Shown piece after piece: positions 1-8,395 of a DNA stretch of 64,000 bases; the first letter of the stretch is position 1, and each line of letters opens with the position of its first letter. Both the position numbers and the translations under genes were made by a program. A model generated the notes under the pieces. The model was given only the letters and a program-made list of their open reading frames with translations. It did no database searches and was not told where the DNA came from. Source of the DNA: Spongiivirga sp046524175 (GTDB lineage Bacteria; Bacteroidota; Bacteroidia; Flavobacteriales; Flavobacteriaceae); NCBI RefSeq assembly GCF_046524175.1, contig NZ_JBEFZF010000004.1, forward strand, positions 372,001 to 436,000. Direction: 5' to 3'.

Positions 1-971
1 GTAATCGTATAATCAGTATCAAGTAAGGTGCCCAATACAGTGCTGTTTACTTGAGAAAGATCTGTTGTTACAATCGCATCGAAATTATCATCGCAAATGC
101 GTAGAATATCGGGTTGCTCAATTGGAGGATTCGCAATTCTTAATTGAAAATCTGTAACATTAAAACAATCACCACTATTTTCTTGTACACGTGCATAAAT
201 CTGTTGTGATGGGCCAGAAAAACTGTAGTTAGATACTATTGGATTGATGCCTTCAGTAGCATCAGCGATAGATTCATGATAGGTGAGATTCAAGTTTGTT
301 TGCCCATCGAGAATGGTAGCGTTTAATGTCGAAAGATCAAATGATGTTGGACTTGTACGCGTACATATCTCCTGATCCCCCGGATTCTCTATTCTCGGTG
401 GTTCTGCTAACTCATTTACATCGCCGTTAGTAGCAGATCCTACCCACTCTAATTCAAACGGACTTTGTCCAATAGGGCGATCTATCACGATAAAATATGA
501 TTCGCCTGCTTGCACGTCAAGCCAGTTAACAAAGCTATCACCATCTTGGCCGGGACCTTCAGAAGTATCTGGTAAACCCTCGATCATTCCAGTTCTATTA
601 TCTCCCTGTCCAGCGGCTTGTGGGTTGGTTGTGGAGCATCGTATAGCTTGACCTAGATTACCACACGTGGCATTAGGTCCATAGATAAAAAAATCATAAT
701 CAATAACGATATCATTACTTGTGGGAGTTAAAATAAACCCCAAGTTCCCATCAGCAATTACATTTACTCGAAGCCATAAACTATTATTTTCTTGGCTGCT
801 GCATGTATTTGTACCATTTAGTTCCTGTGTGCCAACACCATCCGCGTTGGAATTGATGGTACCACTACCGCACACTACGATCGCATTTACACAATCATTA
901 GGTGCCTGCCCAAAGACTGAATACGTCAAGAGAAATAATGGCAGGATAAAAAAAAGTCTTTTAATTGACAA
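1..971 (-). CDS. Secreted surface protein, N-terminal part (cut by left edge)
   Basis: The reading frame is open from the left edge to position 971; about 323 codons are visible and the stop lies outside the window. No ATG is in frame before an upstream stop, so I chose the TTG at 971-969. It gives a classical signal peptide (SIKRLFFILPLFLLTYSVFGQ) followed by APNDCVNAIVVCGSGT. The N-terminal module resembles that of the T9SS cargo protein at 43495-45315: Cys-rich start, then a segment mentioning an aspartate-rich 'VIDRPIGQSPFELEW' strand. It is followed by an Ig/PKD-like repeat with ICxxNF-type spacing. I infer a large cell-surface or secreted protein, probably ending in a type B (gliding-motility-type) sorting domain beyond the window. 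The exact function is unknown. Confidence 0.75.
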   Translation of the reverse strand, partial: MSIKRLFFILPLFLLTYSVFGQAPNDCVNAIVVCGSGTINSNADGVGTQELNGTNTCSSQENNSLWLRVNVIADGNLGFILTPTSNDIVIDYDFFIYGPNATCGNLGQAIRCSTTNPQAAGQGDNRTGMIEGLPDTSEGPGQDGDSFVNWLDVQAGESYFIVIDRPIGQSPFELEWVGSATNGDVNELAEPPRIENPGDQEICTRTSPTSFDLSTLNATILDGQTNLNLTYHESIADATEGINPIVSNYSFSGPSQQIYARVQENSGDCFNVTDFQLRIANPPIEQPDILRICDDNFDAIVTTDLSQVNSTVLGTLLDTDYTI

Positions 972-1062
972 AACTACGTGGTTAACAAGTTTGAATTAAC
1001 ATAACCAGGAGTAGAAAAGGGTGCACTAATATACTAATTTTCGCGACTGATCTTTACCCTCT

Positions 1063-1647
1063 TCAGGGAGTTTTAGGAAACGAATAATGCCCAATAATTG
1101 TAAAGTCAAACAGACAATCATCTAGTACTTGACCAGCTCCTATGTTATGACTAATCAAATACCTTTTGTTGTCTTTACTCCTTTTGTGTACTACAACACC
1201 AATATGGGTAAGGCCATTTTCTAAACGCCAGGCTACAATATCTCCTGGTGCATAATCGGTAGCATTTTCACTCATTTTTTTAGTAGTGCCAAACCGCTTG
1301 AAATAGGTCATTAGGTTGGGTACCCTACGATGGTCAATATTGGTGTCGGTTTTGCTGAGTCCCCATATTTTGGGGTATAAATGAAAGTTAGCTTTCATGT
1401 CTTGATGCACTAATTCTTGTAAATCGATTTCTAAGGTGCGGTATGCTCGAACTATGACATCCGTACAAACGCCTTTATCCGCAGGTATATCTCCGTTGGG
1501 ATAAGGTATCGAAAAATAAGACCCGTCATAGGTAACCTCATTTTCAGTTAACGCGATAGCGGCGTTGGAAAGCTTTCTTCCAAAATCCTGCTGCCCTATT
1601 ATGGTGGAAGAAACAAAACATAGTAGAGCAAGCAGTTTAAGTTTCAT
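1063..1647 (-). CDS. DUF1287 domain-containing secreted protein
   Basis: This 194-residue protein has a signal peptide (MKLKLLALLCFVSSTIIGQ). It matches the DUF1287 (YijF-like) family, which has an NlpC/P60-like papain fold. The visible hallmark is GVCTDVIVRAYR, with the likely nucleophilic Cys61; the later LTHIGVVV (His148) and SHNIGAG (His167/Asn168) fit the catalytic His and polar residue. That makes a periplasmic cell-wall or peptide hydrolase plausible, but the substrate is unknown. The start lies 3 bases after the stop of the M14 peptidase upstream, so the two are very likely co-transcribed. Confidence 0.85.
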   Translation of the reverse strand: MKLKLLALLCFVSSTIIGQQDFGRKLSNAAIALTENEVTYDGSYFSIPYPNGDIPADKGVCTDVIVRAYRTLEIDLQELVHQDMKANFHLYPKIWGLSKTDTNIDHRRVPNLMTYFKRFGTTKKMSENATDYAPGDIVAWRLENGLTHIGVVVHKRSKDNKRYLISHNIGAGQVLDDCLFDFTIIGHYSFPKTP

Positions 1648-1650
1648 ACA

Positions 1651-4131
1651 TTATCTTTTATTAGTCAAGAAAACGGCATTGCTTATAAAAAGCTTACCAT
1701 TTTCCCAAAAAGCTCTAAAAAGAGGATTGTCAACAAAGTATACAACACTACCTCTTCCCATTCGTTCTTCGCCAAAAACCAAGCTATTTGATTGCTTTTT
1801 AGCAGCATTGCTTCCGACAAAACCTGAAACAGGCTTGGCGTTATCACCTAAATAAACTGCATTACCTCCATTGTTGAATAATTGATACGAACTTGAGCCT
1901 AGTTTTAAAGTATGATAGTGTGAAGGATATCCGTAAGCTAGAGGGTGGGTATTATCAACCTTAGCTTTATAAATACTCCCCGTAATTAACTCTTTAATAT
2001 ATTCTCGTTCTTGAGTTTCATACGAATCTAAATTAGCAGTATCATCTTCATTTTTATCATCATCACTTTTGAACGATTTTAACTTGAAACCATCTTTATC
2101 CGCGAATGACCGTAGTGCGCTCCCAATGACGATTAATTTACCACCTCCTCGAATCCAATCTTTTAGTTTCGTCATCGTACTTTCGTTTAACGTACCGCTA
2201 TACCATCCTTCCGGTAAGATTATCACGTCAAAATCATCATGGTCGACTCGCCCAAAATAATCAGTGTCAAGCACAGTAACCGGATACTTTAATTGAGTTT
2301 CGAAAAAATGAAGGGTCGCCCCAAAACTCAACGAAGAGGTTCCATCTCCTGAAACTAAAGCCACATTAGGTTTACCGACAAGTTTCACATCAGGAGAACC
2401 AAAATCTGGCCCCTGATCTACAAATCCCGTTTGCACAGGTGTAAGTTCCCGTTGCAGTCCATCAGCAATTTCAGTAACAGTTGCGTCAAAATCATCTAGT
2501 TTTTTATTGTCGCCACGAACAATAATCATAGTGCCTCGCTCGTAGTTTTTACCACCAATTGTAAATGGTCTTTCACTAAAACGAACGCGAACATTATTTT
2601 GAATAAGTTGCCCTAAAAACTCAGCATCTTTTACATGATTCCATTTCGCTAAATACGCATAAGCAGATTTATCAATATTTGTAAGTGTTGACGCTTTTTT
2701 GGTTGATGGGGTTGCATTCACCAAACTAGTAGATGCAAAGGCTTGTAGTCCGTATGCGCGGGGTAAACTCCAAGCAGTAATATCGTAAGTAAGCGAGTCA
2801 CTTAGTTTGGCCTCTGGTTCAAATAGCGCTTTTACCATTTTTCCTTTGGGTTGATCAGTACTTACTACTAATTCTTTTCCATTTGTTTTAGTACTTCCTT
2901 GTCGATTTGTCTGATAGTCAAATCCTTTAAAAGAGCCATTATTCGCAAAACCATATTTAATTTCATGTTTGTCTAAAAGACTTTTTAGCGACGCTAGTTT
3001 GTCTTCTTCTCCACGAAGCACATAACTTTTATATTTCAGTGCACTATTATCAAAATAATTACGAAATTCAGCATTTAGCTTAGCCGCATTTTTAGCAGAT
3101 ATTTCTACCGTAGATAAGCCAGTCGTATGATGATGTAACAATCGGTCTTTTAACGTTAGTTCATCTCCTTCGTCGTTCATGATGCCTAGTCCTGCACGCC
3201 CATGTCCTGCCTGCTCATAGGTCATGCCAATGGCACCCATAAAGGTTGGGTAGGTGTCTCCGTAACTAGGATATAGTAAATCAAAGCGTTCGCCTGTAAA
3301 GTATAACCATCCCTCTTTATCAAAGTATTTCGCATGGTTTTTACCAATTTGTGTTTGAAAATCACGTTGCCAATTCGTAATAATTTCATGAAAAGGCTCT
3401 GCTGCAGGTGCAAAATAGTATGGTTCGTTAATACCTTGCTCATGAAAATCGACATGAACGTGTGGCATCCATTTATTATATACTTTAAGTCGTTGCTGAC
3501 TCTCTATTTGCGATGCCCATGCCCAGTCTCTGTTCAAATCAAACAGGTAATGATTTGGTCTTCCTCCTGGCCAAGGTTCATTATGCTCTTTTGCCACCTG
3601 TGCTTTGTTATATGGCATACTGCGAGCTTGCTTAAACCAATTTACATAACGATCGCGGCCATCTGGATTAATACAGGGGTCGATAATCACCACCGTCTTT
3701 TCAAGCCAGGCTTGTTTTTTGGTAACCAACTCATAGATTGTTTTCATGGCAGCTTCAGTACTACTTGCTTCGTTACCATGTACATTATAGCTTAACCAAA
3801 CAATAGCAATATCGTTGGTGTTTTTTCCCGATTCAATACCTATTTGCTGAAGGTTATTTTTTCGAATGGCTTCAAGATTGTCAATATTTTTTTGAGATGA
3901 CACATACGCTACTTGCAACAATCTATTTTCATAAGTTTTGCCATATTCTTCTATGGTTACATTGCTCATAGTTGCGGCTACGTGTCTAAAGTAATCGACT
4001 ACTTGATGGTGTCTGGTAAAATTGGACCCCAATTCATAACCTAAAAACTCACTAGGAGATTGAAGTTGTTGAGCCGAAATGTTTGATGAATAAATAAGAA
4101 CAGAAAGGAACACTAATAAAATGCGTCTCAT
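1651..4131 (-). CDS. M14 family zinc carboxypeptidase, secreted
   Basis: This 826-residue protein has a signal peptide (about residues 1-20). The M14 carboxypeptidase fold is shown by HGNE (His118, Glu121), PDGRDRYVNW (about 156-165), DLNRDWAWA (about 198) and VDFHEQG (third zinc ligand His230). TYEQAGHGRAG holds the likely catalytic Glu306. The C-terminal third (about residues 590-826) contains VTVLDTDYF, DVIILPEGWY and LKDWIRGGGKLIVIG, which fits a class-I-glutamine-amidotransferase/ThuA-like domain. This two-domain form is common in Bacteroidota M14 proteins. It probably trims peptides or murein peptides in the periplasm or outside the cell. It is first in an operon with the DUF1287 gene. 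Confidence 0.92.
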   Translation of the reverse strand: MRRILLVFLSVLIYSSNISAQQLQSPSEFLGYELGSNFTRHHQVVDYFRHVAATMSNVTIEEYGKTYENRLLQVAYVSSQKNIDNLEAIRKNNLQQIGIESGKNTNDIAIVWLSYNVHGNEASSTEAAMKTIYELVTKKQAWLEKTVVIIDPCINPDGRDRYVNWFKQARSMPYNKAQVAKEHNEPWPGGRPNHYLFDLNRDWAWASQIESQQRLKVYNKWMPHVHVDFHEQGINEPYYFAPAAEPFHEIITNWQRDFQTQIGKNHAKYFDKEGWLYFTGERFDLLYPSYGDTYPTFMGAIGMTYEQAGHGRAGLGIMNDEGDELTLKDRLLHHHTTGLSTVEISAKNAAKLNAEFRNYFDNSALKYKSYVLRGEEDKLASLKSLLDKHEIKYGFANNGSFKGFDYQTNRQGSTKTNGKELVVSTDQPKGKMVKALFEPEAKLSDSLTYDITAWSLPRAYGLQAFASTSLVNATPSTKKASTLTNIDKSAYAYLAKWNHVKDAEFLGQLIQNNVRVRFSERPFTIGGKNYERGTMIIVRGDNKKLDDFDATVTEIADGLQRELTPVQTGFVDQGPDFGSPDVKLVGKPNVALVSGDGTSSLSFGATLHFFETQLKYPVTVLDTDYFGRVDHDDFDVIILPEGWYSGTLNESTMTKLKDWIRGGGKLIVIGSALRSFADKDGFKLKSFKSDDDKNEDDTANLDSYETQEREYIKELITGSIYKAKVDNTHPLAYGYPSHYHTLKLGSSSYQLFNNGGNAVYLGDNAKPVSGFVGSNAAKKQSNSLVFGEERMGRGSVVYFVDNPLFRAFWENGKLFISNAVFLTNKR

Positions 4132-4295
4132 CTAAAAAAATATTGGATTAGTTAAAGCGTAAAGCTAATTAATAATTGTCTTGATATAGCCATTTATTAA
4201 CGTATTTTTTGGATTTGGGTGCGCTACCAATTGTATATTTACTCAATAATCAATATTAATTTGTTTAGAGGCCTGCCTCGAAATTTAAATTATAT

Positions 4296-4324
4296 TCATT
4301 ATACACTGTCTTAGTGTATAATGA
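4296..4324. promoter_or_regulatory. Perfect 11-bp inverted repeat upstream of bshC
   Basis: TCATTATACAC (4296-4306) and GTGTATAATGA (4314-4324) form a perfect inverted repeat with a 7-base spacer, 33 bases before the bshC start codon and in the divergent region shared with the M14 peptidase gene. No T-run follows, so it does not look like a terminator. It could be an operator for bshC or a hairpin in its leader. A second, shorter inverted repeat (AGGCctGCCT) lies just upstream at about 4269-4280. Confidence 0.45.
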
Positions 4325-4357
4325 GATAGTTTACCAACATAAAATTGAATCGCCAAC

Positions 4358-5959
4358 ATGCCATCAGACTGTATCGATTTTAGAGCGACCGGTTATTTTT
4401 CGTCGCTTATTTGTGACTATTTAGATGAAAAAGAGTCTCTGAAACCATTTTATAACCGCTTTCCAAAAATCGATAATTTTGAAGGGCAAATAGCAGAAAA
4501 ACAACAATACTTTTCTGAAGAAAAACGAAAGATTCTGGTCAATTCTTTGACTCAACAGTATGAAGCATTTGAGATTTCTGAGTTGACCGAGAAACACATT
4601 CAAGATCTAAAGTCATCGAATACCTTTACCGTTACAACCGGACATCAACTGAACTTATTCACAGGACCGCTTTACTTTCTATACAAGATTATTTCCACGA
4701 TTAATTTATGTGAAGTACTATCAGAAAAATATCCAAAAAATAATTTTGTACCCGTTTATTGGATGGCCACTGAAGATCATGATTTTGATGAGATCAATTT
4801 TTTCAATTTTCAAGGAAAAAAGATTCAGTGGAATAGACCCGATGGAGGTGCGGTAGGTGAATTTAACACCAATGGACTAGCAGAAGTTCTAAAAGCTTTT
4901 ACTAATGAACTGGGTGGAGGGCGAAATGCAGAGCAATTAGCTACTTTATTTGAGGAAAGCTATTTAAAAAACGATACGCTTGCCTATGCTACCCGATATT
5001 TAGCAAATACTCTTTTTGGAGCCTACGGTTTGGTTGTAGTTGATGGGAATGATACTAATCTCAAACGACTTTTTATTCCAGAGCTTAGGGAAGAATTACT
5101 AAACAAAACTTCCTTTAAAATGGTTTCAAAAAGTATCCAAGCCTTTAAAGAACTTGATGAAGGTTATAAGGTACAGGTGAATCCTCGGGAGATTAATCTG
5201 TTTTATTTAGATACCAATATTCGCGAAAGGATAATAGAGGACGAAGGTTCATATACAGTAAATGAACAATCGACTAAGTTTAGCAAAGAAGGATTGCTCA
5301 AGGAGTTAGAGGAATGCCCGGAAAAGTTTTCGCCCAATGTCATTTTAAGACCGCTATATCAAGAAGTTATCTTGCCTAATTTATGCTATATAGGAGGAGG
5401 AGGAGAACTGGCTTATTGGTTAGAGTTAAAGGAGATGTTCGATAGTTATAAGGTGCCGTTTCCTATATTGTTGTTAAGAAATTCGGCCTTAGTTAAAACT
5501 GAGAAACAAGATAAAAAACTGAAAAATCTTTCTATATCGGATGGAGAGTTGTTTTTAAAACGAGATTCATTCATCAACAGAAAAGTACGTGAAATAAGCA
5601 ATATTGAAATCGATTTTAGTGAGCAGCGGGCGATGCTTCAATCTCATTTTTCAAACATGTTAGCGCTTGCTGCAAAAACGGATGCTTCATTTGAAGGCGC
5701 AGTCAAAGCGCAGGAAGTAAAACAATTAAAAGGCCTTGATCATTTGGAAAAACGTTTATTAAAAGCCCAAAAAAAGAAATTAAAAGACCAAGTGGTGCGA
5801 ATGACAGATTTGCAAGAACAGTTATTCCCAGGTCAAAGTCTTCAAGAGCGAAAATTAAACTTTAGCGAGCTATATCTAGAATATGGCGAGCAACTAGTAC
5901 CAGCACTAAAGAACGAGCTGGATCCATTCAAAGGGAAGTTTTTGGTACTAACCATATAA
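4358..5959 (+). CDS. bshC: Bacillithiol biosynthesis cysteine-adding enzyme BshC
   Basis: This 533-residue protein has the usual BshC length. It adds cysteine to glucosaminyl-malate, the last step of bacillithiol synthesis, in the cytoplasm. Recognisable signatures are TGHQLNLFTGPLYFLYKI (about residues 92-110), VPVYWMATEDHDFDEI (about 130-145), a nucleotide-binding-like core, and a long charged C-terminal coiled coil (about 430-500). The gene is monocistronic here; bshA and bshB are not in the window. The ATG at 4358 gives the family N-terminus (CIDFRATGYFSSLICDYL). Confidence 0.95.
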   Translation: MPSDCIDFRATGYFSSLICDYLDEKESLKPFYNRFPKIDNFEGQIAEKQQYFSEEKRKILVNSLTQQYEAFEISELTEKHIQDLKSSNTFTVTTGHQLNLFTGPLYFLYKIISTINLCEVLSEKYPKNNFVPVYWMATEDHDFDEINFFNFQGKKIQWNRPDGGAVGEFNTNGLAEVLKAFTNELGGGRNAEQLATLFEESYLKNDTLAYATRYLANTLFGAYGLVVVDGNDTNLKRLFIPELREELLNKTSFKMVSKSIQAFKELDEGYKVQVNPREINLFYLDTNIRERIIEDEGSYTVNEQSTKFSKEGLLKELEECPEKFSPNVILRPLYQEVILPNLCYIGGGGELAYWLELKEMFDSYKVPFPILLLRNSALVKTEKQDKKLKNLSISDGELFLKRDSFINRKVREISNIEIDFSEQRAMLQSHFSNMLALAAKTDASFEGAVKAQEVKQLKGLDHLEKRLLKAQKKKLKDQVVRMTDLQEQLFPGQSLQERKLNFSELYLEYGEQLVPALKNELDPFKGKFLVLTI

Positions 5960-6236
5960 TCCATAAGGCTGCCTATTTGATATAAGACCTTAATTAGCGC
6001 ATTGAAAAGGACTGAAACCACCTTTTTCTCCCGAATTTTGGTCTGTAAAGTTTAAGTAAAACCAAAAATCTGCCGCGATCATTTGCTGACCATTAAAATA
6101 ACTACCCCGCCGCCTATAGTTTAAGCATTTTGTAGACCTTCGAAAGTGCATTGGATAGCACCATCGAATCTATAAATAGACAAACTGATTAGTTAGATTA
6201 TAATCAATAATTCAAGGATTATCTAATTCATAAAGG

Positions 6237-6782
6237 CTAAGCGACTACATATTTTGATTCCCATCCATCTAAATTTTGTGTAAAAATTACACGAGTATGG
6301 TTATGGGGTTGTAGTTGAAGATATTCAATTTGTTTTGGGATAAATTCAATCACAGTGAAGTAATCAGTATTGCTTAAATACTCAACTGCTGTAGGGTCAT
6401 CAATTGGCGAGCCCGGTTTCTTTTTGGTTAAATATTCCTTTCTAGAGTGCAATGGCATGTTGTTCCATATTTTAGATAGAAATACTGGATCGTTTTTTAA
6501 AGTTGCAGTTGCTTTAAAAATTAGTTGAAGTTTGCTATTTGGGTTATAAAAAAGGAGACTTACGGTATCGTTTTCTTCAATTTGAGATACTTTGGTCGAC
6601 CTTCTATCGGTATACACCCGAATACGCATATCATTTTTTACCTCTCTTACTTTCATAGTCCTTACAACAGGGGTAGTATCTTCAGCAATTGTCGCTAAAA
6701 CGAAAAGACGAAACGGGTGTGCTGGATCGTCTAGAGCCGCATGTAATTCATGGTGTATTTTTGCTAGAATAATATCGGACAT
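6237..6782 (-). CDS. Pyridoxamine 5'-phosphate oxidase-like flavin protein
   Basis: This 181-residue protein has the split-barrel flavin-binding fold of the PNPOx family. Residues about 20-45 (PFRLFVLATIAEDTTPVVRTMKVREV) and 53-75 (RVYTDRRSTKVSQIEENDTVSLLFY) match the Alr4036/PNPOx-like N-terminal FMN-binding strands. The C-terminal PNPOx dimerisation signature is not evident, so a pyridoxal-phosphate-forming role is not supported; a general flavin-dependent reductase or haem-utilisation-like role is possible. The next gene downstream in map order is a PLP enzyme, but it is divergent, so a functional link is only suggestive. Confidence 0.8.
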   Translation of the reverse strand: MSDIILAKIHHELHAALDDPAHPFRLFVLATIAEDTTPVVRTMKVREVKNDMRIRVYTDRRSTKVSQIEENDTVSLLFYNPNSKLQLIFKATATLKNDPVFLSKIWNNMPLHSRKEYLTKKKPGSPIDDPTAVEYLSNTDYFTVIEFIPKQIEYLQLQPHNHTRVIFTQNLDGWESKYVVA

Positions 6783-6939
6783 CGGGAACGTAAATTAGCT
6801 GTCTACAATTTAGTTTAGAGTTGTTCATTGAAAGATGATAAATATCAGTTTTGCAAAATTGAGACGATAATTTAGGGAATCTTCGTAGCGATACTTAAGG
6901 TTCTTTTTAGCAGTACTATCTTTATAGAAAATTTAGCAA

Positions 6940-8313
6940 ATGCATGAGGTCGATATAGAATTAGTAGAGATGACATTAGATGTCATGAAATATGCGATTA
7001 ACCGCATAACGGACCGGTCACCGGAGCTGGGTAGACCAAAGGCGGCAGAGGAGCTAAAATCATTAATTGGTGAGACTATAACCGAAAAAGGAATAGGGGG
7101 AGAAAAGGCATTTAATTTATTTAAAGATGTTTTAATGAAGGCCACTGTACCGATAGATCATCCTCGCCATTTGGCTTTTGTCCCTGCGGCGCCGACAAGA
7201 GCCGCTATTATGTTTGATTTAGTGACATCGGCTAGTAGTATCCATGGTGCTTATTGGATGGAAGGCGCCGGCGGTATTTTCGCAGAAAATGAAGCCATGA
7301 AATGGCTTGTATCCCTTACAAGGCTCCCCGCCGGCGCCTTTGGCGTTTTTACTAGTGGAGGCACGGCGGCTAATTTATCAGCTATGGTTACAGCAAGGGA
7401 GTTTTGGCGGGCAAAAGACGAATCTCATATAGGAGAAAAAGCGTTGATGATTACTTCTATAGGGGCGCATTCATCATTAAAAGCAATGGCAAAAGTTATT
7501 GATGCCGATGTATTGCTAATACCGTCAGAAGAAGAACTTAAAGGGTCGCAATTGCAGGATGCAATAAGTAATCTTACTCCACATCAACGAAAAAGACTTT
7601 TTGCTGTGGTGGCAACGGGAGGTACTACCAATGCAGGAATTATTGATGACCTTTCTGGTATTGCTGAGGTATGTAAAAAAGAAGACGTATGGTTTCATGT
7701 TGACGCGGCATACGGCGGTGGCGCATTAGCGGCACCTTCAGTAAGACCATTGTTTAACGGAATCGAACAAGCTGATAGTATTACGATCGATCCGCATAAA
7801 TGGCTTTTTTCACCTTATGACTGCGGAGCGGTTATTTATAAAGATCCTGACCTAGCTAAAAAGGCCCACGAACAAGAAGGATCATATCTGGAAATTTTTA
7901 AGGATGAAGGCGCAAGGGGTTTTAATCCAGCGGATTATCAAATACAATTAACAAGAAGAGTACGAGGTTTACCTTTATGGTTTTCGTTGGCGATGCATGG
8001 TACTGACAAATATAGTCGTGCCGTAGAGCGAGGTATCAGCCTCGCGACAGCTACCGGTAAAATGATTAAAAAACGTAGCAAAGTCGAACTGGTGAGAGCA
8101 CCTAGCTTGTCATGTGTGCTATTTAGAAGAAAAGGATGGTCACCTGAAGATTACAGAAACTGGACCTACAAAAACCATAAGGAAGGCATCGCCTTAGTCA
8201 CACCAACCAAGTGGAAAACTAAAGATGGTTTTGAAACCGTTGCCCGTTTTTGTTTTATTAATCCACATACACGAGAAGAAGATATCGAACTAATTTTAGA
8301 TACGATGAAATAA
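6940..8313 (+). CDS. PLP-dependent amino-acid decarboxylase (group II)
   Basis: This 457-residue protein belongs to the group II decarboxylases (aromatic-L-amino-acid, glutamate and tyrosine decarboxylase relatives). Visible motifs are the substrate-side HPRHLAFVPAA (about 73), FTSGGTAANLSAM (about 139-151), FHVDAAYGGGA with the PLP-nitrogen Asp255, and DPHKWLF with the Schiff-base Lys287. It lacks an N-terminal extension and is cytosolic. The substrate cannot be fixed from sequence alone; aromatic amino acids are the default guess. Like its nearest neighbours, it has no obvious operon partner. Confidence 0.9.
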   Translation: MHEVDIELVEMTLDVMKYAINRITDRSPELGRPKAAEELKSLIGETITEKGIGGEKAFNLFKDVLMKATVPIDHPRHLAFVPAAPTRAAIMFDLVTSASSIHGAYWMEGAGGIFAENEAMKWLVSLTRLPAGAFGVFTSGGTAANLSAMVTAREFWRAKDESHIGEKALMITSIGAHSSLKAMAKVIDADVLLIPSEEELKGSQLQDAISNLTPHQRKRLFAVVATGGTTNAGIIDDLSGIAEVCKKEDVWFHVDAAYGGGALAAPSVRPLFNGIEQADSITIDPHKWLFSPYDCGAVIYKDPDLAKKAHEQEGSYLEIFKDEGARGFNPADYQIQLTRRVRGLPLWFSLAMHGTDKYSRAVERGISLATATGKMIKKRSKVELVRAPSLSCVLFRRKGWSPEDYRNWTYKNHKEGIALVTPTKWKTKDGFETVARFCFINPHTREEDIELILDTMK

Positions 8314-8363
8314 AAACTTAAGTCACCTCAATCAGGAATCAAAAGATTTCCAATTGAGGTGAC
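8310..8363 (-). terminator. Terminator of the cytolysin-like operon
   Basis: GTCACCTCAAT (8322-8332) and ATTGAGGTGAC (8353-8363) form a perfect 11-bp stem with a 20-base loop. On the minus strand the stem is followed by a T-rich stretch (TTAAGTTTTTATTT), so it should terminate transcripts of the gene ending at 8396. It overlaps the 3' end of the convergent decarboxylase transcript and may act on both. Confidence 0.7.
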
Positions 8364-8395
8364 ATGAAGCTAATTCAAACCCTAATTATTTAATT

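Noticed and set aside
5960..6236. A gene or RNA in the gap after bshC
   Set aside because: No reading frame with a plausible start or codon pattern, and only a weak 6-bp AAAAGG/CCTTTT hairpin near 6005-6030.
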